Shown here one piece after another: positions 46,974 through 58,030 of a stretch of DNA of 64,000 nt; position 1 is the first letter of the stretch; the number at the start of each line of letters is the position of its first letter. The position numbers and the translations under genes were made by a program. The notes beneath the pieces were generated by a model. That model saw only the letters and a list, made by a program, of their open reading frames with translations, had not been told where the DNA came from and made no database searches. Source of the DNA: Larus michahellis (lineage: Eukaryota; Chordata; Aves; Charadriiformes; Laridae). The stretch spans positions 8,658,201-8,722,200 of the forward strand of contig NC_133913.1 of the NCBI RefSeq assembly GCF_964199755.1, written 5' to 3'.

Positions 46974-48119
46974 TCTGCAGGGGAAAGATGAACCTTATTC
47001 ACCTGCAATAAATGTATATAATGAAACCTAACCAGACAGGCTTAGATTCATAGCAATATGTTACACCACCACTTAAGACACTAAAAGTTCAGGTGCTTTG
47101 TTTCTGAGTTTCTAGAAATTAACTGTTTGAAACTCATCTACTTAATTCAGAATTTTTCATTATAAAAATACAAGCACCATTTTTACTTTATAATTCATGG
47201 AGATAAATAGGCACTACTAGTCCTATCTCATCTAAGATATGGGTCTAAAATAAGCCAAATGAATCATGCTATCATATTGTACATCCAGTATAAAGAAATG
47301 TTAGGTTATGAGCTACAGGATAGACATTTACATTGCCAATGTTTTAGTTTCTATGTCTATACATTTCTAAAGTTATATCATGTATATCGCATGAACCATG
47401 AGGGAAATGTGAAGTACCACAAGGACATATACAATTTGATATAAAAGCCCTCCAAACATGTCTGAAGGACCCCATTAAAGATTTCTAAGGTTAGCTCTGA
47501 AGAGACTTATATATAAAAACATAAAGCTTATTGAGATACAAAGGTACACATAGCATCCCAGATACAGCATAATTGCCAGCTAATTATAGCTCTGGGTCTG
47601 TTTTTTTGTAGCTAACTCAGATTGTTCCTTCAAAAATAAGAATACCTCAGCCTGTACTGTTAAAAACGAAACTGTTCTCAACCTTCTGTAGTGGAAAATC
47701 AGAGTGGAATCCACTGCCTTAGTTGATCCCGGAGAATATGATCAATAGGGAACAGATGAAGTCTAGGCTGTTATGTCAGTTGCATGATTTATACGAACAC
47801 AGATAAATCGACCACTTTATTTACTTTCAGTGTCTCATGAGATTTGACCCAGAAATTATAGATAGCCTCCCAGTGGAAGCAATCGCTGAAAGAGGAGGGA
47901 TGCTGTTGTTTCCTCTGTGATTCCATACAGAGTAGAAGTAAGAAACTCTGAAAATGTCTAAAATTTTGTCTGAGACACTGAACAATGAAATAACACTAGC
48001 TAATGTCTACTGATTTTTATAGGGCAGAGGAAAAAAAAATTAAAAAACCCAAAACCAAAAAGCCCTGAAGCAGGGGTTATGACAGTCATGTACCAATGGC
48101 TAAACCAGAAAAAGGTTCC
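46974..48119. other. intergenic DNA, no gene recognised
   Basis: The upstream flank of the 46-kb receptor; AT-rich. No repeat edge was seen until the CR1 at about 48120. Confidence 0.5.
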
Positions 48120-48842
48120 TCTCCACCCAACTCTCCAGCCTGTCCAGGTCTCTCTAAATGGCAGCACAGCCTTCTGGTGTGTCGGCCACCCCCCCAGCTT
48201 TGTGTCATCAGCAAACTTGCTGAGGGTGCACTCTATCCCTACATCCAGGTCATCGATGAGTATATTGAAGAGGACTGGACCCAGTACCGACCCCTGGGGA
48301 ACACCACTCGTCACCGACCTCCAACTAGACCCTGTGCCCCTAATCATGACCCTCTGAGCTCTGTCTTTCAGAGAGTTTTCAATCCATCCCACTGTCCATT
48401 CATCTAACCCACTCTTCCTAAGCTTCCCTATGAGGATGCTGTGGGAGACTGTGTTGAACGTCTTGCTGAAGTCAAGGCAGACAACATCCACTGTCCTCCC
48501 CTCATCTATCCATCCAGTCATGCCATCATAGAAGGCTATCAGATTAGTCAGACATGATTTCCCCTTGGTGAATCCATGTTGACTAATTCTTATAGCTTTC
48601 TTTTCCTCCACATGCTTTGTGATGACGCCCAGAACAAGCTGTTCCATCATCTTTCCAGGGATGGAGGTGAGGCTGACTGGTCTTTAAGTTTCCTGGGTCC
48701 TCATTCTTGCCCTTTTTGAAGACTGGAGTGACATTGGCTTTCCTCCAGTCCTCAGGCACCTTGCCTGTTCTCCAGGACCTTTCAAAGATGATGGAGAGCG
48801 CCCAGCAATGCATTCCACCAGCTCCCTCAATAAGCAAGAGGA
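48120..48842 (-). pseudogene. CR1 RT-domain segment, inverted part of one insertion
   Basis: A minus-strand RT piece: 48837-48583 carries SIIFERSWRTGKVPEDW and VTPVFKKGKNEDPGN; 48650-48000 carries [48 protein letters not shown] and FADDTKLGG, ending near 48120. It lacks the C-terminal domain and tail. Its element-5' edge (48842) touches the element-5' edge of the plus-strand CR1 tail at 48843, the layout expected when one LINE integrates with its 5' part inverted. Confidence 0.85.
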
Positions 48843-49003
48843 GCTGGAGATCTGTTAAAGGTCAGGCTGGATGAAGCTTTGAGCAGCCTGGTCTACTGGG
48901 AGATGTCCCTGCCCAGGAGGGGTTGGAACTAGGTGATCTTTAAGGTCCCTTCCAAACCAAACCATTCTATGATTCTATGATTCTATGATTCTATGATTTT
49001 ATG
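48843..49003 (+). mobile_element. CR1 3' end with long octamer tail
   Basis: It contains only the last ORF2 codons (a VKARLDEALSSLV-like block, degraded), the 3' UTR (ggggttggaactaggtg ... aggtcccttcc) and an expanded tail of about five octamer units (attctatg, 48963-49003). Immediately on its left is the inverted RT segment. Confidence 0.88.
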
Positions 49004-49310
49004 AAGTTGGACACAATCTCTTCTTGGAGGTACTCAGTGGCAGGACTAGAGGCAATAGAGAACAAGTTGGAACACAGGAAATTCCTGTTAGATATAAAGA
49101 AATTCTATTTTCACAGTAAGGATAGAAGCTGTGCCCATACTGGTGACAGAATACCCAATGAGATATTAATCTCCTTAGAGATAATAAAAATTCAGCCTTA
49201 TATGACACTGAGCAAGCTGAAGTATCTTCAGCTTTGGCCCTCCTCTGAGAAGGATGTTGGAATTCCAGAGGTCCTTTTGAACCTAAATTGTTTTATGATT
49301 CCATGATTCT
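49004..49310 (+). mobile_element. Second CR1 3' end, older
   Basis: Directly following the previous tail is another, more diverged CR1 end: GGTTRGNR-like codons, a KLEHRKFLLDIKKFYF block, an IPNEILISLE block, then the 3' UTR ending ttttatgattccatgattctg. The two tails are head to tail. Either the younger copy inserted just inside the older one or they are independent neighbours. Confidence 0.78.
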
Positions 49311-50655
49311 GAAGTTAGCATACGTTCACATTCACATGCAGACATGCTTGACTCTCATCTGTGAAGTGGGACAGTAGGAATGAGGAGAACAGGAATGACA
49401 GAATGCATGCTGGGAAATTTTGAGAATAAATCAGTAGAGCCAACGCAAATTAGGGCAATTAAGCAATAGCACAGGGTAAACAGAGAGTTTCAGTAAAGGA
49501 ATAAGTACAGTTTGGGTAGCTAGGCGTAAATCTAAATCTCTCCCAGAAAAAGCCATGAAATACTAACAGAGCTTCCTCTGGGATCGATTGATCCAAGAAC
49601 ACACCAACACTCACTATTTCCCTCAAGATGTACATCAACATCATTGTCAACATGCTAACTATCAGTTCATTCCATCTTATGGTCAGTAAATCATCTCTCT
49701 CCAGAAAGTCCAATAAGGCCATGTGAAACACTGCGGGATCTATGCACTTCATCACGGACCCAGAGTTCAAAATCAGATTATGCATACTACATCTATCATT
49801 TGCTTGGTCCTACACATTACTAACATAAGCTCAGCTCTGCTCTCATCACAAACAAGGCACTTACTTGTGACCTCTTTTTTTCATCCCCTTTAACTTCCTC
49901 TTTTTCACTGTTTAGAGAAGATAGGGTCTATCTGCTCCAAATTGTGCTGCTCATTCCCTAATGGAAACTAGAGTGATTTAAGTAATGCTGTGTGAGTCCA
50001 GATATAACAGAACACTCTGGTGTTCTGAACATAAAATAGTACCACCTGCACCAGACTGGGGAGCCTTGCAGTACTGAAATAGTAAGAGCTGTCTTTGGGG
50101 CATGATGTATATACTCTGATGCTTGAATATAGTTTTCCTGTGCCTGAAGATCTGAAGTGGCAGAAGAGGTTCATGACTCTCCTTAAGAAGCAGGAAAAAA
50201 CAGGAGTTAATAGAAAAAGGCCCAAGAAATAAATCCTGTGGCCAGAAGAGACACCTCAAAGAGGCAGCGAGGCAGAGAATTCTCTCAGCAGTTAGTCTGC
50301 TAGTTAACAGCCAAAACCAGATTGTTGTGTCTACAGTCAGGAGAATACTGCCCCAGCTCTTCTCTGAACAGTGAAGATAGTGGTATTTTTACAATTTGCC
50401 TGAATGTGCTTAGTTCAAAGTGTTTAAAAAAATATGAAGGCTTTTTTGCAAGCTTCCAGAACGGTGTTCATGGTATGAAACTGAAAGCACATCATACCCA
50501 GAAGCTCTTGAAAAACTCCATAGTTGTTCCACAGAGGAAGGAGCCAAAATTAAAATAGTTTTTTCTATTCTATGAGGAGCAGACCCTAATGAGTTGTGGC
50601 TGAGAAAGAATTATTTAGTTCCAAAAGGGAGCCTGCAAATGAATTTACATTGAAT

Positions 50656-50713
50656 GAATATCACATATGAATATCACATATCATATGTGATATCACAAAT
50701 GAATATCACATAT
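50656..50713. repeat. gaatatcacatat direct repeats with a near-perfect palindrome
   Basis: The 13-mer gaatatcacatat occurs at 50656-50668, 50669-50681 and 50701-50713. Between copies two and three the sequence inverts, giving 11-nt arms (50671-50681 and 50683-50693) around a single base. No mobile-element ends are recognisable nearby. Confidence 0.85.
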
Positions 50714-50782
50714 CTGTGATACAGGAACAAGTCCAAGTTATTTGATATAATAAGCTTTATAAGCATTATAAAACACTAATAC

Positions 50783-50802
50783 ATAAGCATTATAATGCTT
50801 AT
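50783..50802. repeat. Perfect 20-nt AT-rich palindrome
   Basis: ATAAGCATTATAATGCTTAT equals its own reverse complement. Partial repeats of the same core (aagcattata at 50761, ataatgctt at 50801) flank it. Confidence 0.85.
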
Positions 50803-51591
50803 AATGCTTCTTAAGTGCTTTGTGACATGTCTTGGGGATTAATCTCTATTCCCCTGAACAAATGGACTAGAATGATATATATCCACATGGCGCGTAGTGG
50901 ATCATTCCTTTAGAATAAATTCCCATCCTAAGTACCTAAGAGGTGATTATAGTCAATGAAGGTCTGGGCAATACAGTCTCCAGTCTCTGTAAACTGTGGC
51001 CAAGATGAGGTATACAAATTCTACTGAAATGGCTCCAAATGGCTGTATTTACGAAACTGGATCCTGCTTTTATACTTAATCATCTCAACAGATCTCGAGA
51101 CACTGTTGTTATATTTTTAGAGACCTATTCAGTGTCCAGGATAGATGTCTATTATTATTTTGAGCACCCCAGAGTATCCAGGGCACCTTACAACACTTGT
51201 AGATATGACATAGATTCTGTGTAAGGCCAGTGTCCTTCTGGAATAGGACTAGAGGACAGCCAGGGTATACAAGGTCATTTCAAGAGGCACTAAGCATCCA
51301 TGACTCTGCAAATAATTCAAGTCCTAGAACTTCCTTGATAATGCTGAAAGCTGAGACATCTTCTGCTCCCACTTACATGTTTAAAACTGGAGTCAAATCC
51401 CATTCATAATGTTAGGTGAGATGATTATCCACCAGCTGTGCAGCCTTATTATTTATCTGCATATTTAAAGGTAAGGATGAAATTGAACTTGTCCTCCAAG
51501 GTCATTAAACACACCTTGTCAATCAGGAATCAGATAATGGTTCTACTGGACTGAGCCCATACTGGGTGAAGTCTATGTTTCTATGTTTATC

Positions 51592-51797
51592 TAATTTACC
51601 CTGAGGGTGGTGAGACACTGGAACAGGTTGCTCAGAGAAGCTGTCGATGCCCTATCCCTTGAAGTGTTCAAGGCCAGGTTGGATGGGGCTTTGAGCAACC
51701 TGGTCTGGTGGGAGGTGTCTCTGCTTATATCAAGGAGGTTGCAACTAGATGATCCTTAAGGTCCCTTCTAACCTAAACCATTCCATGATTCTATGTT
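51592..51797 (+). mobile_element. CR1 3' fragment
   Basis: The last part of ORF2 ([22 protein letters not shown]-like codons, partly broken) and the 3' UTR (ggaggttgcaactagatg ... aggtcccttctaac) with a short tail (attccatgattctatg). It resembles the tail of copy D. Confidence 0.88.
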
Positions 51798-52371
51798 GTT
51801 ATTATGGACCTCTCTGTGTTTCACTATAAAGTGCTATTTATCTGGCTGTTTCTATATAAAGTCTATATTGACTATTTAGTGAATGCAGGTTAGGACTCCT
51901 CTGCAATGGAAAACTGGTTCTTTCCTCAAACAAAACATAGCAGTGATACAGTGGTTTCAGTCAGTTTCAGTTTAGAGTCCATTTGACTTGGATGCAAAGA
52001 TGAAACATCTCCTCCCTGTTGCTTTGTCCTCATATTGGCCCAATACTCCAAAATTATTGCACCAGTCTTGGTATCTTTACTCACCTCATTTTGTCTGCTC
52101 TCCATATAGCACAGAAATTCAGTACCATGTAGAAGCATAAACATCACAGGCTGTAAGGTAGTTCTTGGTTGTATTATAAAAATTGTGAACTTTTAGATTA
52201 ACTTTTGAAACTATTACAGTATTTCCAGCCCAGTGAAGGGACACAGGAAGGCCATAACATCCCAGGACCTTGTGTTTGGAAATGCAGGAATCTTGCTTGT
52301 AACTGAATGGGACATCAATGTTGTTGCATATGAAGTGTTTTAACCACAGTATTATTCTAAAATAATAGCAG
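51798..52371. other. spacer, no gene recognised
   Basis: Nothing supported. Confidence 0.45.
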
Positions 52372-52620
52372 CAGAAATTGGGAAGATCACATTGCTGTTG
52401 TGGAACAGAGAAGTGTCAGTGAATGGCACACACAACACACTGTCAGAAGATGTGGATGAACAGATGCAAAAGCCTATGGAGTAGGTCACAATCAAGGGAT
52501 TACTCATTGGCATGGCCAGCCTGGTCAAAAGGGGCCTAGCCATGTGTGTTATTAACATCTGGTGCTGTGATATGTTTAGCAAAATGGCCACAGATTACTC
52601 CTAAGATTAAATTAAATTTG
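52372..52620 (+). pseudogene. Possible class I olfactory receptor relic
   Basis: Plus-strand traces resemble a class I receptor: KITLLLWNREVSVNG codons around 52386-52432 recall the TM2-TM3 loop (FWFNxREISFNxC), nucleotides near 52463-52500 align by eye with those for [15 protein letters not shown] after small indels, and LLIGMASLVKRG codons near 52500-52540 recall the class I segment after that motif. Stops and frameshifts abound. The match is by eye, weak, and opposite in strand to the three intact receptors. Confidence 0.3.
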
Positions 52621-53479
52621 TGGTGCAGATGCTGACTGAGGCAGCAGAGAGCAGCCACTGAGTCCTAAAATACACAAAATTCCCGAAAAACTGTATGTTT
52701 ATTCACATGCAAACTAATACACAGTGACTTCAGCAGAAGTTATATGAACAGAAATTAGTGAAAATGTCCTACAAACTGGACAAAAAGTTATTTTATTTAC
52801 AGTGACCAGGATTTAAATTCTTCAATTTATTTAGAGTATTTATTTCAACCTTCCTTAAGAAGTTGGGCTTCTTCCATTCCACTTTGAACATTTTCTTTCC
52901 TTCTGTTCTTACTCTCTTCCAGGAGGATTGATTCAGGTTCCTAAGTACAGACTTCTTGTAGAATATGAAATACTGTAGAATGCCTGAGACCTCCCCTTTT
53001 GTATAGGCAGTTATGATACAGGAACTGCAGAAGAAACTCTTCCTTTTAGCATTACATTTGTAGATCAAACAGAATACCCAGGGTCTTTAAAACATTAGGG
53101 ATGTGCCTATAGTTAGGCACATGCATCTCACCTTAGCTGTCGGATATTATCTGGAACTGAATCACATGCTATTAACAGAACTTTTCAATTCTGTTCTCAG
53201 AGCCATTGGTGTATGATAATCTAGACATGTCTTTTTGTTCTCTAGAGTTCCTGTGAGTCAAATCAATAACTTCATTGTGCATAAGCCTTCACCAGAGACG
53301 AAAGATCATTTGAAGGTAATAGGTAGAAAGGCGATTTCTTGTTGTGGATACGTGGCCATATGTATGCCTCAGTCTCTTGAGATACCAGCATTATGATGAT
53401 TGCAGTTCTAAGTACAACCTAAATATTAAAAACTTTCCTTCTAACTCTCACATTTACACTCTGTCTACAAGGAGCTACC
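52621..53479. other. 3' flank of the 53.5-kb receptor
   Basis: No gene recognised. A small hairpin (gtgcctatagttaggcac) lies at 53104-53121. Confidence 0.45.
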
Positions 53480-54448
53480 TTAAAGGTGGACAGCAATGAA
53501 TTGAGAGACCTTTGGGGCAGTCTGTCTAACACTGAAGATTTTTTTCACAGCCCCTTTAACCTCCTGGTTCCTCAGACAGTAAATGAAGGGATTGAGCATG
53601 GGAGTTACAATAGTGTACACAACAGACACCAGCTTGTTTAAGTCAAAAGGGTGGATTCTCTTGGGCCGGGCATACATGAACAGAGTGGCTGAAAAGAATA
53701 TAATGACTACAGTGAGGTGAGAAACACAAGTGGAGAAGGCTTTCTTCCTGCCCTGGGTTGTGGGGATATGCAGGATGGCACTGATGATGCATGTATAGGA
53801 GATAATCGTGACAGAGAGGGGAACCAGCAAGATAAGCAAGGCCAGGATGAAATCCACTATTTCAGCCATTGTCATGTCAGCACATGATATGTTCAGCAAG
53901 GGGCTGATGTCACAGAAGAAGTGGTTGATGACATTGGAGCCACAAAAAGACAGCTGAGAGATGAAAAATACTTTCAGCATGGAGGCCAAGAAGCCAATGA
54001 GCCAGGAGCATGTGGCTAGTTGAATGCAGAGCCAGTGGTTCATGATGACTGGGTAGCGCAGGGGATTGCAGATGGCCACATAACGATCATAAGCCATGAC
54101 AGAAAGGAGGACACACTCAGTACAAATAAGGGAGCTGAAGAAATAAAGCTGGGTCATACAGCCTCCAAAAGATATATTCTTGCTTTCAACAAGAAAATTC
54201 ACTAGCAGTTTGGGGACAGTGACTGAGATATACCAAGCCTCCAGGAAGGAGAGGTTGCTGAGAAAGAAATACATGGGCTTGTGAAGTTGATGGTTGATCT
54301 TTATCAAGATAATTATGAGTGTATTTTCCAAGATAGTCAGCATGTAGGCCACCAGGAATATCACAAAGAGCAACATCTGAAGTTCCATGATAGTTGGAAA
54401 TCCCAAGAGGATAAATTCCTGGAATTTTGTGCTGTTTTTGTGTTTCAT
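53480..54448 (-). CDS. Olfactory receptor, class II, family 6-like
   Basis: An intact single-exon frame of 322 residues from the ATG at 54448. An ATG four codons upstream (54460) is possible, and the frame stays open a further 70 codons to 54670, but that extension is a run of Phe, Tyr, Ile and Ser that is AT-rich and unlike any receptor, so I reject it. N-glycosylation site NST at 5-7; [28 protein letters not shown]; canonical [10 protein letters not shown] at 118-127; [40 protein letters not shown]. The C-terminal tail ([17 protein letters not shown]) is longer than in the 46-kb paralogue. Odorant ligand unknown. Confidence 0.94.
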   Translation of the reverse strand: MKHKNSTKFQEFILLGFPTIMELQMLLFVIFLVAYMLTILENTLIIILIKINHQLHKPMYFFLSNLSFLEAWYISVTVPKLLVNFLVESKNISFGGCMTQLYFFSSLICTECVLLSVMAYDRYVAICNPLRYPVIMNHWLCIQLATCSWLIGFLASMLKVFFISQLSFCGSNVINHFFCDISPLLNISCADMTMAEIVDFILALLILLVPLSVTIISYTCIISAILHIPTTQGRKKAFSTCVSHLTVVIIFFSATLFMYARPKRIHPFDLNKLVSVVYTIVTPMLNPFIYCLRNQEVKGAVKKIFSVRQTAPKVSQFIAVHL

Positions 54449-57400
54449 GGCAAAGGGCATAGTATCAAGCTTCAGAGAAAAGGTAGAAACAGTAAAAGAG
54501 AAAAAATATGCAATACTTTTAAAATCAAAGAAGTAATGGTAAAAACTGCAGAGGAAGAAAACATAAAATGGCAAGTTGAAAAGAAAAAAGGAATAATAAT
54601 AGTGATAAAAAGGAATACTAATAATGATAAAAAAGGAAAAAGTTAAAGAGAGGGAGAAAATGAACAACATTATTCATTCAGATCGTATACCACTTTGACA
54701 ATATAAAAGCAAATTCAATATGATATTTTGAAATCTGGTTCATAATTAGTGGCCTAGATTATTACTGAAATCCATGGGTGTTGAATGTCCAGGTGGATGC
54801 CCAGTTCTCTCTTGCAGGGGATACTGGATATCCAGGATGCATCTTCGTGACTTAGGCAATTGCGCTTAGTTCTGCAACACCAAGTCATTCTTTCACTGTT
54901 TAGAGTAGAGCTTTGTCCACACTACATTTTTCTAGCATAGAAAGCCTCAAGATATTCACTAAATGAAACAGGCTTTTCCAGAGAGCAATATGTGATATTC
55001 TAGATAAATCTGTCCAGGAAGATGAATTGCATTTTGGAGGAATGTATTTCTCTATGTTTCTCTGCCTCCCATCCACTGTTTTTCCATTTCTCTATCCACC
55101 TTTTTAAAGAAGCTCACAAGACAACTTTCATATATAATTCTCAATTTCCACAGGTGAAATTGAAAGGAAAATACATTTCTTAAATAGGAAAATGCACATT
55201 TATCCCCTTTAACCTTACCATCCTCTAATCTAAGATAAGAAATGCTTTTTCATCTTGTTTTAAAGTTCTACTTTACACATAAATTGTATAAATATTATTT
55301 TGCGTTAAAAGCAATGAAACAACCCACCTCTTCCGCCCTTACCCAGAATTATCAGAGAAAAGCATATAATAAACTAGGTTTTCAGTGATGGAAGAACATT
55401 CATCTTCATAAAAGAATTCATTGACACTGAAACACCAGTCCAGATACAGTTCATTTAAAACCTTTTATAGCTTCAGAAGCAGTAATATAAACTATGATTG
55501 ATGACTTATAATGTGCAAACTCATTTAACTTTTTAACCATATTACTGTTAGCTATTACTACCATGAGAAATTTCACAGGTCTAAGGAGAAGCTGCAAAAT
55601 TTTGTCTTTTTCTCTTAGTCAGTGCAAAATAATCATTAACCGATTTGTCTCCATAGTACATGCATTCAGTACTTCTTTACCTGGCCAGTATTAGTTCTAT
55701 AAAACTGGGGATATATGAGCATTTTAAATTTCAAATTGTTCATCTTACACAACAGTCAAGTCCACAAATAAGCAATTATAAGAGAGTGATGGTGATTCTC
55801 CTAAGTCAAATACAATGCTTACATTTCTCTGTCACTTGAACTGGAGTAAATACCCGAGCTATCTTAACATCAGAAGACTATACTGAGAAGCTGGGATTCA
55901 TCTACTGAAATTTAGATGGCTATCAGTTTAGTTATCTAGCATACGATATACTCAGCTTGTCTTCTTTCTAGGGAATATAGATATACAGGCATTTCCAGGT
56001 AATACTGTTCTCATTGAGAGGAAAAGGTCTAAAGTAGGTCAGATGCATCATTCCATAGCCATTTCTATTTCTCTCTTCCTTGTCTCTATAAGTCCATGTT
56101 AACAAGTAGCTAAGATGCCTAGACGCGTTGCTCAGCGTAGTTCCTATGTATGCTGTAGATGTTGAAATGCCAGTGGATTAATTCCTCCTTAGAAGAAGGT
56201 GATTATCCTACAAAAATTCACGAAGAAGAATAACAGTGAAAAACTTCCTTTTCCTCTTACCTTCCCACCACTTCAGCAGTGCTTGTGGTCCCATTCATGG
56301 GCTAGTTAGGGAAAACAACCCTTCTCCATGATTTCGTTGAAAAAACATAACCTGAGTGGTGGGAGTTCTGCAAAACATACTGACGTAATTGCTTCTTACC
56401 TGTTCTTAAAAAACAGTTCAGTATAAGATTGCATAAGTAATTACTCATGGGATTTCACTGTTTACTTTGCCTTTGTATAACTGAGGTACCCAAGAAGAAA
56501 ACTCATGAGTATTAATTCTAGCTTTCTGAGGCTCTCTCTACAGCACTTGCAGTTCATGAAACAAAACAATAACCTAACTTAGCGGTTGTGAAACATTTTC
56601 TGGAGGTCAGTATTCCTCAGTTATCTACTAGTGATTCTTCTTATGAACAAGCTACTGACAGAGGTTCTTCAGGAAGTTACCCAAAACTATATAGTGTGAA
56701 TAAGCTGAGTAATTGTCTGTTACTGTGCCTACGTGATCAACTAACTGTGTTTTCACAAAGCATATCACCCTGCAAATGGAGCTAATTTATCTACACCTTC
56801 ATGTTTTGTGGCCATTTCAGAAACATGTGTGGGTCTGGCAGATCTCACCCAAGACCTTTGGCAAGACTTAAACCTTTCTGGAGAGAAGGAAGGCTACCCT
56901 GCCACATCTAAAACATGAGTAGGCCTAACTATCCATGTAAGGGAATGTCTTTGTGTAAGAGACTCCTTCTTTGTTAGTTCATAACCTCTTTGTCTTTTAG
57001 CTGTACCAGAGCCAACTAGCATCCCTTTAGACCAGGTCAAAATGTAACTTCATGGCTAGTTTCCTCTAATTACTGATTGCTGTAGGTAGTATGGGCAAGA
57101 TTTTTCTGGCCTGCAGTCCTCAAGCACTGTATCATCAGTCTTTGTTCCCTCATGCCACTTCACAGGATACACAACTAACATCATGCTGAAAAACATAACT
57201 AAGTTCAGTACAAGCCTGTCATTAACAGGGTTTTTCGAATTGAACACCAAGGAAAATAAATTCCTCAGAATCACAAGGAGTCCATGTAGCCTGAGGTGCC
57301 ATGTAACATGAATGTAACCTGTCATCAGGCTAACGCTATGCAGGATGGATGTCAAAGATGGTTCCCAGGAGACGACAGACTTAGATCAGTCTGGATCAAA

Positions 57401-57869
57401 TATAATAATCAATGGAGAGAGCTGGAGGCATCCAGTAAATACTTTACTTATACTAGAGTTAGTACACAGCCCAGAACTCTTTCTGAGAACTAAAATCTAA
57501 ATTCCTGAGATTCGCTTAAAATTACATAGACTTTTATCAAATACACTATTCAGATTTGAGATGAAGATCTATTTTGCTTACTGAGAGAATGAGATTCATG
57601 CTGTTCATAGAAAAATATGGGGCTTTGTGTGTTTTGTGTGTGTGTGTGTATGACTGCAGATATCACCAGAATTAATCTAGGCCATTACCTTTTATTAGTT
57701 ATGCAGTTTCATGATGCCTATACTAGGTGATTTGACTACTATGCTTATCAGAAGTTTAATAACTCTTAGTTTGTTGCTACTCCACCTCTGTTGATTGCAA
57801 CAAAAATTTAAGCCATATCAAAGACCAGATTCAACAATTAAAATAGGCAATTAAGGTAGGTCCTTTCTA
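54449..57869. other. intergenic DNA upstream of the 53.5-kb receptor
   Basis: AT-rich; no gene recognised. A short GT run lies at about 57629-57650. Confidence 0.5.
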
Positions 57870-58030
57870 TTGGAGGCTCCACTTGGATTGCTGTGTCCAG
57901 TTTTGGCATTCCCCCAATTCAAGGAAAATGTGGAGAAACTAGAGAGGTTCCTACTAAGACCTACTAAGATGTTAAGAGACACTTGAAAATCAGCAGGCTC
58001 ATTTACCATTTAAAATGGAAATTAAACTGT
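57870..58030 (+). pseudogene. Possible old CR1 scrap
   Basis: The stretch gctccacttggattgctgtgtccagttttgg resembles the CR1 segment coding for RPHLxYCVQFW, followed by loosely similar sequence with a GEKLERF-like run. It is short and diverged, with no tail. Confidence 0.4.

Larger units (their letters stand above)
49311..51591. other. intergenic DNA with AT-rich palindromes
   Basis: No gene recognised. A 108-codon frame on the minus strand (49459-49785) matches nothing I know. It contains the palindromic repeats annotated at 50656-50713 and 50783-50802. Confidence 0.5.

Noticed and set aside
49459-49785. 108-codon minus-strand open frame
   Set aside because: No match to a receptor or any other family I know; length is within chance for this much AT-rich DNA.
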